Source: Dendrolimus kikuchii (taxonomy: Eukaryota > Arthropoda > Insecta > Lepidoptera > Lasiocampidae). Taken from it: a stretch of DNA of 64,000 bases. The stretch lies in contig CM034410.1 of the NCBI GenBank assembly GCA_019925095.2, positions 14,162,436-14,226,435 on the forward strand. Reading direction: 5' to 3'. The notes beneath the pieces are model-generated. The model worked only from the letters and a program-made list of their open reading frames with translations, ran no database searches and had not been told where the DNA came from. Shown here piece after piece: positions 56,358 to 64,000 of the stretch. The stretch's first letter is position 1; every line of letters starts with the position of its first letter. The position numbers were made by a program, and so were the translations under genes.

Positions 56358-56760
56358 CTAGCTGACCCGGCGAACTTCGTACCGCCTATTTTCTCAATTC
56401 CTAAGAGACTTTGTTCCATGACACAAAAACTAAATCACCATAATCGGTCTAGGTGATCAGGAGGATTCTAGAACCCGGTCTCAGCGCCACCTACCGGTTT
56501 TAATTGCGAATCTAAACCATCCGGGAACCTACTCAAACACACAAAAACAAAATCACCAAAATCGCTCCCGGTGATTAGGAGGATTCTAGAACCCGATCTC
56601 AGCGCCACCTACCGGTTCTAACTGTGAATCTAAACCATCCGAGAACTCACTCTAACACACGAAAACAAAATCACCAAAATCGGTCCAGGTGATTAGGATT
56701 CTAGAACCCGATCTCAGCGCCACCTACCGGTTCCAATTGTGGCTGTAAATTTCATCAAAA
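56358..56760 (-). mobile_element. Helitron-like element with tandem units
   Basis: CTAGCTGACCCGGCGAACTT is the inverse of a Helitron 3' end. Inside, a unit of 115-118 bp starting CTAGAACCCG repeats three times (56468, 56586, 56701). The same block is single at 38340-38400 and partly doubled at 7830-7975. It lies just 3' of SPH-B. Confidence 0.6.
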
Positions 56761-56782
56761 TAAAAAACCAAAGACATTATAA

Positions 56783-57250
56783 CTAAAATACATTATGTAG
56801 CAGATCATTGCCAACGGGCAGCGTGCCCAGAAGGCTGGCTGCATTGCCACGCTGTATGGCAATACTTATTTGTTGTGCAAAATATGAGCCAGCCTTCTGA
56901 TCACGGGTAGTGTCAAAGAGTTTCTTACATATGTCTTTAAAGAAACTCTTTGCCGACGGACCCCACGGGCCTAATGTTTCAACCCCAAACGGCACAAATA
57001 TGTAACCCCTTCCTAAGGCTCCATATTTGCGCCGTTTGACGTCCTCAGCTGAAGCGGCAGCGTTGCCAGCCCCTGACTCGGTCATTGGAAGATGTGACGG
57101 GGCCAGTGTGTCAACACAGGTCGCATCCCACACTAGCGGCCGCCCCATCTTCCAAGGGACGAGTGACATTCCGTCCGGTCTCTTGCCATCGTCACGCACC
57201 AGGCCATTTGGTTCCAGAATGGCCGGGACGCCGACGCATTCTACCTATAA
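56783..57250 (-). pseudogene. RPDGM-family LINE fragment, copy 2
   Basis: An open frame of 138 residues (57199-56783) reads [67 protein letters not shown]. It is about two-thirds identical by eye to the 31037 copy and is better preserved than its neighbours. Confidence 0.65.
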
Positions 57251-57480
57251 TCCCTTAGAACTATAGGTAGAATAGTTACAGTTTTAAGGGATAATATATT
57301 TTATAAATACGTCTATAATATATAGAAATTTTATTTTTATTTTATATGCACTAAAATAAACTAAACTATCTTAAACATTAAACTACATTATAATAAAAAA
57401 TCTAAAATTAAATACTAGTACTAAATAAAAAAGAGGGTATAATTATATAAAAAATATTGGTCCCAAACCACTTTCACTTA
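57251..57480. other. AT-rich DNA between two LINE fragments
   Basis: ATTCTACCTATA and its inverse TATAGGTAGAAT at 57238-57275 form a hairpin. Nothing else is recognised. Confidence 0.4.
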
Positions 57481-57840
57481 TCGGGAACGTTCCCAAAAGG
57501 CTGGCCGCGTAGCCACGTTGAATAGCAAAGCTTTACCTTTGAGCAAAATAGACGCCAGTCTGTTGGTCGCGTGAGAAATCTACCCAACGTTCGGCAACGT
57601 CGCGATAAACTTTTATAACGCTAGGAGCCCACGGACCCAGAGTTTCTACTCCAAACGCCAGTAATGAGTAACTATTTCCAATGTCGGCGTACTTGCGGCG
57701 CTTGAGGGCCTCCGCAGCAGGAGCCGCCACAATGTCAGCGCAAGTAGCATCCCACACTAAGAGGCGTCCCATCTTCCAAGGTACTAACGTCATCCCATCC
57801 GGTCTCCTGCCAACGTCGCTGTGCCGCGACACCATTTGAT
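57480..57840 (-). pseudogene. RPDGM-family LINE fragment, copy 3
   Basis: An open frame of 100 residues (57835-57533) reads VGRRPDGMTLVPWKMGRLL and VWDATCADIVAAPAAEALKR. It carries a deletion after VWDATC compared with copy 2, then a frame change near 57533. Confidence 0.6.
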
Positions 57841-57916
57841 TCTAGAACGGCAGGTACCCCGGCGGTGACAGCGTATTTAATTTATAATATTGTACTTATT
57901 TAGTTCCAAAACAAAA

Positions 57917-57993
57917 AATATTATAAATTACTTAAGTAATTTATAATATTACGTCATTCATTTTTGGCACTTATAATATTTCTTATAAGTGCC
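57917..57993. repeat. 34-bp perfect palindrome and adjacent hairpin
   Basis: 57917-57950 is a perfect palindrome centred on CTTAAG. GGCACTTATA (57966-57975) pairs with TATAAGTGCC (57984-57993) across an 8-bp loop. Confidence 0.8.
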
Positions 57994-58003
57994 AAGTGCC
58001 TTT

Positions 58004-58320
58004 ATCCGTGTAGGAATGGAGAAAGAATAGAATTTCCTGCGGCCGGGCGGCCTGTCGTACGTAAGAGGCGACAAAACAACCCACAGCCAGGTGGTAGGGT
58101 ATTTGCCCGACTGGATGGCTACCACCCCTGATCTAGACTATGCCGCCATAACAACCCTGATTTCTGTTTCTGCATTAATGACTAGGTTCCAATCTCCCTT
58201 AATAGAGCAGCAGCGCATTTGTATCACCTTATTGCAAATGTTTATAGGCGATGGTAACCGCTTTTCATCAAGTGGTCCGTCTGCCTGCCTATCTGCTGAA
58301 CTCATACAATAAAAAATAAA
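58004..58320 (+). repeat. SINE-like family B, copy 14
   Basis: Full length, about 170 bp upstream of the COX4L start codon, in the presumed promoter or 5' UTR. Confidence 0.75.
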
Positions 58321-58492
58321 TAAGCAGAAGACACACCTGCAATATAATTGTAAGTAAAAAAAACTCTTACTAATTAACCTCTTTCAACAACAATTCTCTT
58401 TCGCTAGACTGCAAATAAAATTCGAAAAATTTGGACAATTGACAAATGCATATCGTAACCTGTCAAACTTTGTCACACAACTTATAAATAAA

Positions 58493-61157
58493 ATGTCTAT
58501 AATTACATTAAAATCAAGTTATATTTTCACACCAGTATATAACGCAAGAACTGTTTACAATAGATGTAGAATAGGTAATAGGGACTGGGTTGGTTTTGGA
58601 CACAACGGAATGGCTAATTATAAAGATGATCCCCACTTTCCCTTCCCAGCGGTGAGGTTTAAGGAGAATACGAGGGATATATGTGTAAGTCTTGTCCTTA
58701 TTAAGGAACGTGCCTATACTACATGAAAACATGACCCATTTTTTACAATTTTTAACCCCCATTCGACCCTTCGGTGACCACCCGTACATGCCACGATACC
58801 CCCTTTCCGTCTTGTTCTCTGGTAGTAATTCATAAATATGGTTTTAAAATATTTTTTGCAAACAGTTTGAAAGGAAATAATATTTTTTCTCTTATTTATC
58901 TTTATTAATAAGCTTTTTTAAAAAGATTTTTAAATATAAGCTTTTGAGATCCCGGATATCATGTAGCAGCAGAGTGCTAGCAACGACAAGTAAAACAAGC
59001 TCAAACACGACTGGTCTATCTTGTTTATTACAGGAGTTCCCTTCACGTAATCACGTTCACCTTCCGACTCCATCATCAGATCAGCTCCATGGTACCATAT
59101 TATTGCATTGTCACGCGATATACATATTCATGCAAAATTTCAGCTCAATCGGAAACCGGGAAGTTGGTCAAATTTAACTTGTAAAATTCCACCCGAACTT
59201 ACATACATAGGTACATCCATTGCAAGTTAAATAAAAGCTTGTAATAAGGCGCTTGCCGCCGAGAGTGCGTGCATACCTATAATTACAAGAGAAAAAGTAT
59301 TATCAAGAAAAAAAACTATTATCTGGTGATCACTGATCACTTAAACGTAAGACGTTTTAAAAGCGTTTGCTGCGCGCCATATTGGAATTGAAGAGAGTGC
59401 CCCGTATAGGGTGGGGGAGCGAGATGGAATGCTCCTCCGTCTCAAAGGAATATCTTCTAGCGAGGCTGTTATTAAGCTGTCTACACACCTAAGCCGGCCC
59501 GCCGGCACCAACCCGGCGGCTTAGTACCGGCGGGTGGACCCGGCGGCTTTAGAAGTTGCGAGCCGGACAATTTTCCCGGCAGCACGACAGTCGTGGCATG
59601 CAGTGTTCACAATTAGTGATTGCCAAATGCTCGGAGAGTGCGCGCGTGTCTTTCGAATTATTACGACGTTTTAGTATTAGACATGAACGAGGGCGATAAA
59701 AGTGATCTAATATTAGCCACTTGTGCAGTTATTATAGGTAGATCCCTCAAAACACGAAACTAATAGTGACTTGTTATTTTTTTTATTTTTCTCTCCACTT
59801 CATTAACGGATGTAAATAATTCAGTCGCAATATCTTTAAAAGCGTCGAAGCGTTTTGGCCGCAATTTATAGTCACTATGTTTTGGGTTCCATAGTAGTGG
59901 TTTTGAGTGATAGAGGTCTATTAGTTGCAATACTTTTTCGTCGTCCCATTCCATAATGTTTAGTCGTTAAAAAACACTGATACGTCATTATTCCTTAAAA
60001 ACCGGCGGGCAACTGAAGAGCGGATAGAGGCGTGCCGCGGGGTAGATTGCGCGGACGCAAGCCGCCGGCAAGATCGTTAAAATCAGACCGCCGGCCTTGC
60101 CCGCCGGGATCGTGCCGGCGGGCCGGCGGCTTCGTGTGTTGACAGCTTTATGCATCGCAGGCCTAGGCCCATCTATTTTTTTTTTTGAGCTGGACCCAGC
60201 TGAATAGCCGCAGATGGCTGTTTCAGCGATACCGGACTTTGGGGGCTTTCCGACTCCGTGGGAGCGGAGGCGTTCAGCCCGGAAGCAGCACGCTCGAGGA
60301 GGCACCTCCTGTGAGGTTCGACCTCGGCTCGACCGCTGCGGGGGATTGACTCTATATTGAGAATTAGCCGTTAAAGGCTGAAAGAGCTAAGCCAACAGGC
60401 TGAAGTGATTATTTGGGGACCAATTATCGACTCCGCCGGCGGAGCCGATCCTACTTTGTATATATTCTTTGTACGTTTCGGGAATCGTTTGCGACCTCAA
60501 TTATTGTACAGCGCCATCTATGTGCTTGTAAGTGTTCCACTACAGAATATAGCTCGATAAAGCGCGAGATTTCCATAAAGGATATTGACTACATGACGAA
60601 AACCTAAACCTCTCCCTCTCGCCTACACGGGTCACGTAGTATGGGCACGTTCCCTTACGTGTTATGTGCAAGAACTCAAGAAACCGTGAAGTTGTTTTTG
60701 AGGTATAACGATTTGTGGACACCACTGCTTGGACAGTGGGATAGTATAAGACTCATAAGCTGGGAGACCATGGAGCTAGTGAAAAAAGTAACAGTACTAT
60801 ATATTATCCGGGTTGAGTACAAATATGTGGGAGGTGAATTCAATGGTGATATTTGTTTAAAGATATTAAACATAGGGCTTGCAGGAAAAGTAAGTATTCC
60901 TCCCAAACTATTTAAAATTCACCTCCCATTTATCTACACTACTATAAAAACATTTTCGCACCAGGCTCTTCGTGAAAAGGAAAGAGGAGATTGGAAGATG
61001 CTCTGCTGCGAAGAGAAGAAGGCGTTATATAGAGCGTCGTTCTGTCAGACCTTTGCTGAATTCCAACACCCTACTGGACAGTGGAAAATGATTGTGGGAG
61101 TCGCACTTATTGGCGTTTCCTTTGCTTTTTGGTGTTTTATCTTTAATCATTATTATG
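58493..61157 (+). CDS. COX4L: cytochrome c oxidase subunit 4 paralogue, 3' end not in window
   Basis: Two exons are clear: 58493-58684 (64 codons) and 60965-61157 (193 bp, exactly the length of COX4 exon 3, with the same phases 0 and 1). Exon 1 encodes RIGNRDWVGFGHNG and FPFPAVRFKENTRDI. Exon 2 encodes ALREKERGDW, LYRASFCQTFAEF, PTGQWK and a membrane span. The domains match COX4, so it should insert in complex IV if expressed. The N-terminus (MSIITLKSSYIF and on, basic, no acidic residues for about 30 codons) is unrelated to that of COX4 and joins the IGNR segment without an intron. No match to the last COX4 exon is visible up to 64000; COX4 intron 3 is about 2 kb, so it may lie outside. The frame of exon 2 also stays open upstream to 60641, so intron retention cannot be excluded. 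Tissue-specific COX4 duplicates occur in insects (Drosophila COX4L); that parallel is only suggestive. Confidence 0.8.
58909..59245 (+). repeat. interspersed repeat E, copy 2
   Basis: Matches 4090-4424 from AAGCTTTTTTAAAAAG to AAAAGCTTGTAAT. In the COX4L intron. Confidence 0.65.
59475..60147 (-). mobile_element. PIF/Harbinger-type element with a MADF-domain remnant
   Basis: Terminal inverted repeats of about 35 bp (AGCTGTCTACACACC and AGCTGTCAACACACG, then GC-rich) bound 673 bp. TTA flanks both sides (59472-59474 and 60148-60150), the 3-bp TWA duplication of this superfamily. Removing the element and one TTA gives a 23-bp site aligning without gap to the empty copy near 5465. No transposase is present. 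Confidence 0.9.
59760..59954 (-). pseudogene. MADF-domain protein fragment of the Harbinger element
   Basis: 64 residues from an ATG: MEWDDEKVLQLIDLYHSKPL, then LWNPKHSDYK and FDAFKDIATEL. This matches the first helices of the MADF (Myb/SANT-like) DNA-binding domain. Harbinger elements commonly encode such a Myb-like partner besides the transposase. It is cut short after KIKKITSHY. It could still bind element ends if expressed; that is speculation. Confidence 0.7.
60172..60420 (-). mobile_element. LINE 3' UTR insertion (Jockey-like)
   Basis: A T run (60175-60186) followed by GC-rich sequence (CGACTCCGTGGGAGCGGAGG) in repeat C marks an antisense poly-A-tailed insertion. Its style resembles the Jockey UTR at 35300, but the sequence is not identical. 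Confidence 0.5.
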
Positions 61158-61174
61158 GTAAGTAATAAGTAAGT

Positions 61175-61320
61175 CGTGGTAGCGTAATGGCTAGCGCACG
61201 CGTCCCAAACTCTAAAGGGCGTGGGTGCGATCCTGGCCGGAACGCCTGCCCCACTTAGTGTACGGCCTGAGTGGCAAAGCGTCTGAGGGGCATCCAGCGG
61301 GCAGCGGGCAATAGAGCGTC
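61175..61320 (+). repeat. tRNA-like SINE head
   Basis: GTGGTAGCGTAATGGCTAGC fits an A box and GGGTGCGATCCTGG resembles a B box, 45 bp apart. There is no complete cloverleaf, so it is probably a tRNA-derived SINE rather than a tRNA gene. It begins right after the COX4L exon 2 donor. Confidence 0.45.
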
Positions 61321-61418
61321 CAACTGTGGCCTGAGTGCACGCTCAGCGTTCATCTTTTACAAATTGGTTTAAACCTGTACGCGATACCCCGCTCGACGCA
61401 TATCTCGGCTGGCACTAA

Positions 61419-61896
61419 AGGTTTGGTCAAACAGCGAAACGGGACAGGACGGCGAAGCGACGCTAGCGGGTCGGCATCGCGGCGTCGATGTCACACTGCG
61501 GTGTTATGATCCCGCTAGCATCGCGTCGGCCGACCCGTCGCACTCGGCGCGGCATCTCGAGCATTTCGAAAAAAGTCTCGTTCATTTTGTAAATAGACAC
61601 AAAATTGGCGTCACGTCGAACGCGACGTGCTCCCGTCGCGCTGTCTATTTGACTACTCAAATGAATATCCATAAAATACAAAAAGATCGTCACGCTCATG
61701 TCGCGATCGCGCTCCGTCCCGCCATACTCGTGTTGCATTCCCGCCGAACGCGGCGGCGACGTGACGTGACCGCAACTCGAGCGCCGAGCGCGACGGCTCT
61801 ATATGACATATTCTACATTAACTAATATATTACAACTATTCACGTCCCGCCAGCGTCGCGTCGCCGTCCCGCCCCGTCCGCTGTTTGACCAAACCT
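61419..61896. mobile_element. Harbinger-type miniature with GC-rich inverted repeats
   Basis: Ends AGGTTTGGTCAAACAGCG match inversely over about 50 bp. TAA flanks both sides (61416-61418 and 61897-61899). The interior is unusually rich in CG (GTCGCG, GACGCG). A 91-codon frame inside (61738-61463, minus) shows no known motif. Confidence 0.85.
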
Positions 61897-61987
61897 TAAG
61901 CAAGTAAGCATACATGTTAGTGTTTGGATACATTTATACTACGGTCTCAGTGCACGCCCGAATCGAGTCGACGCGTCGCTCAACGAA

Positions 61988-62305
61988 ATTTGTTTTTTAT
62001 TGCATGAGATCAGCAGACAGGCAGACGGCCCACTTGACGGAAAGCGGTTACCATCGCCTATGGACATTTGCAACACCAAAGTTGCTACAAATGCGCTGCT
62101 GCTCTCTTAAGGGAGACTGGAACCTGGTCACTAATTCCGGAACACAACTCAAGGTTGTTATGGCGACATACTTTAGACCAGGGGTGGTAGCCATCTAGTC
62201 GGGCAAATGCCGTACCACCTGGCTGTGGGTTGTTAAGTCGTCTCTTACGATAGGCCGCCCGGCCGCAGGAAATTGTATTCTTTCTTCGTTCCTGCACGGA
62301 TAAAA
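61988..62305 (-). repeat. SINE-like family B, copy 15
   Basis: Full length, nested in the TGGCCTGAG element. Confidence 0.8.
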
Positions 62306-62534
62306 ACATGCCCGCTGGAACCGCCGCATCATCCGGCCGCCACTAGGGGCACCCGCTAACGTTTCCATGTGTTTGACACGAACGCTGCACGCTCCGCCCC
62401 GCTGCACGCTCGAATAGAGCGGGCACTCAGGCCATACCCTTAGGCAGTTTTCTGACCTAATGTGCATATTGTTATAATTACCACGTGCTAACAACGATGT
62501 AAGATATCATCGATATAACTGATGTGTCAAACCT

Positions 62535-62650
62535 GCCAAGCCGCCTTGGACAAGCGTGGCGAAGGTATACTGTCCTTTCCCCCATAGTGGGAGGTCCGAG
62601 CCCAACAGTGGGACGGTTATGGGCTGTTATTATATTATTACAGTTACAAC
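62535..62650 (+). mobile_element. RTE-type LINE 3' tail
   Basis: CCAAGCCGCCTTGGACAAGC, CAACAGTGGGACGGTTATGG and a TTATTA run match 2019-2125. No coding part is attached. Confidence 0.65.
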
Positions 62651-62876
62651 AAAATTATTAAAGTTTCTGTATCGTACTGTCTAATATATGAACGAATTTT
62701 TTGTGTAGTTACTAATTATTTTAAGGGTAGTTCGAAACAATTTTCTTTTTGTTGTTTTTAACTCGGGGGCGTAAACATCCTCTGCCGCAACACAGATTAA
62801 AACTAGTACGGGAAGTAATGATTGTCTTACAATGTCAAATTAAGTTTAAAAAATGTTTCTACTTCTTGAAGTATTT

Positions 62877-63325
62877 TTAACCGACTTCAAAAAAAGAAGA
62901 TTTTCAATTCTTAAAGGGAATATTCTTTACGTATGGTAAGCCATAACTTTTATTTGCTTCTGAATCGATTTTGATGATTCTTTTTGCGTTGGATTCAGTA
63001 TAGCTTCAAAATGGTCCCGTATAAATGTTATTGTTATTAGACTTTGGCTTCCGAAGATTAGAATAAAATTCCTAATCACACGAAAATGCTTAGTTTTTAC
63101 GGTTTTTCAGTCATAACTTTCTTTGTTTCTGAACTCATTTTGATCTTTCGTTTTGCGTTGGATTCAGTACATTTTCAGTAGTATTTCATATAAATTTCAT
63201 TGTCATTGAATAACATACGTAACTTAAGTGAAAGGATAAAAAACTTCCATCAAAAACGAAACCGATTTCAAGATTAATTAAAAAGCGAAAATTAAATATT
63301 GTCTACAACTTGAAGTCGGTGCTAA
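62877..63325. repeat. repeat R with ACCGACTTCAA ends
   Basis: TTAACCGACTTCAA at the left and its inverse ACTTGAAGTCGGTG at the right bound about 450 bp. Two related internal blocks (TTTTTGCGTTGGATTCAGTA and TTTTGCGTTGGATTCAGTAC) lie about 175 bp apart. 62651-62876 shows nothing recognisable. Confidence 0.6.
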
Positions 63326-63420
63326 GTAAAACATAAAAAAAAAACTTTGCAGAATGTATTAACTCAATATTTATAAAGCGGTTTTCCTTCTTGTTAAGAA
63401 TTTTTTTATATCACTTTATT

Positions 63421-63592
63421 AACGGCTTCTGTGGTTGAGCGGGCTAAGTCTAAGCCTGCCGAACTCGCCGGAATCCAGGGGCTCGGAGTTCGATTCCTAG
63501 CATGGTAAATTCCGGAAACAAACTTTCTGTGTGATCGGCCCGTTGTATATCGCCCATAATACAAGCGTAACTTGCTTAGCTTAGAGACATAA
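63421..63592 (+). repeat. tRNA-derived SINE K, copy 3
   Basis: GGCTTCTGTGGTTGAGCGGG fits an A box and GGAGTTCGATTCCTAG a B box. The 3' part ends ACAAGCGTAACTTGCTTAGC, as in copy 2. Family B copy 16 abuts its 3' end. Confidence 0.75.
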
Positions 63593-63830
63593 TTTTTTTT
63601 TTTTTTGCAGGAGATCAGCAGACAGGCAGATGGCCCACTTGATGGAAAGCGGTTACCATCACCTATGGACATTTGCAACACTAAAGTTGCTACAAATGCG
63701 CTGCTGCTCTCTTAAGAGAAACTGGAACCTGGTCACTAATGCCGGAACACAACTCAAGGTTGTTATGGCGACATACTTTAGACCAGGGGTGGTGGCCATC
63801 CAGTCGGGCAAAAGCCCTACCACCTGGCAA
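63592..63830 (-). repeat. SINE-like family B, copy 16 (partial)
   Basis: It lacks the CGGCCGCAGG sense-start part. The T run at 63592-63606 is the antisense tail. Confidence 0.75.
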
Positions 63831-64000
63831 AATAATTACAATGTATGTGTATGTCTGGCGATTATTAAAAAAAAGAAAAAATATTCGGCATTTTTACAGT
63901 ATCGGAGCCTCGTCCTATTTCCTTCTCGAAGATGTCACAAAAAATGCAACTGCGACGCATGCTCGAGATCCGAGCGAACCCTATAGACGGTATATCCTCG

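Larger units (their letters stand above)
59395..60545 (+). repeat. interspersed repeat C, copy 2, carrying two insertions
   Basis: The C sequence is at 59395-59474, 60148-60171 and about 60445-60545. A Harbinger-type element and a LINE 3' UTR interrupt it. Compare the empty copy at 5385-5602. Confidence 0.7.
61327..62434. mobile_element. DNA element with TGGCCTGAGTGC ends, carrying nested insertions
   Basis: Left TGGCCTGAGTGCACGCTC and right, inverted, TGGCCTGAGTGCCCGCTC face each other. Between them lie a Harbinger-type miniature (61419-61896) and SINE-like family B (61988-62305). Without these it would be about 310 bp. No clear target duplication. Confidence 0.6.

Noticed and set aside
56358..56760. 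CRISPR-like regular repeats
   Set aside because: Three head-to-tail units of 115-118 bp without unique spacers, in an animal genome, inside a Helitron.
61175..61250. tRNA gene
   Set aside because: A- and B-box-like words exist, but I cannot draw acceptor and anticodon stems, so a SINE head is more likely.
61158..64000. Last COX4L exon
   Set aside because: I searched for the PMPDTL and KWDYENN-type segment with an acceptor and found none. It is left as outside the window or lost.

Overview
The window is nuclear DNA from an insect, almost certainly a moth or butterfly. It is AT-rich and intron-rich. It holds a DPP10-like gene, cytochrome c oxidase subunit 4 and serine-protease-like genes with insect-style splice sites. 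It is packed with transposon families typical of Lepidoptera: R1, Jockey and RTE-like LINEs, short Helitrons, hAT and Harbinger miniatures, and SINE-like repeats about every 4 kb. There are no operons, ribosome binding sites, CRISPR arrays or prokaryotic features.

Layout. (1) 1-18.7 kb, + strand: the 3' two-thirds of an inactive dipeptidyl-peptidase gene (DPP10/DPP6 family), nine exons with repeat-filled introns. (2) 18.7-32.7 kb: a gene-poor stretch with AT-rich DNA, one unidentified small open frame (21.1 kb), an internally deleted Ty3/gypsy element with identical LTRs (26.4-29.8 kb), Helitrons and LINE debris. (3) 32.75-38.7 kb, - strand: COX4, four coding exons, complete. (4) 41.8-48.7 kb, - strand: SPH-A, a secreted serine-protease homologue with long extra N- and C-terminal regions. 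(5) 49.0-56.0 kb, + strand: SPH-B, its paralogue, sharing most intron positions and phases. (6) 58.5 to beyond 61.2 kb, + strand: a COX4 paralogue (COX4L) whose last exon is not found before the window ends.

The main observation is that blocks 3-6 form a mirror image. Reading outward from about 48.8 kb, each side has an SPH gene followed by a COX4 gene in the same orientation. An inverted duplication of one SPH-COX4 cassette explains this, followed by strong divergence. Both SPH copies have lost all three catalytic residues in the same way (His to Ser, Asp to Asn, Ser to Val), so the dead triad predates the duplication and the fold was kept. The two SPH genes start 318 bp apart, each behind a TATA-like box, and may share a regulatory region. 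COX4 should serve respiratory complex IV. COX4L has a new N-terminus and one intron fewer. The function of the SPH pair is unknown.

Exon boundaries were assigned by eye from splice signals, phase and paralogue comparison. In the five main genes the exon lengths add up to whole reading frames.
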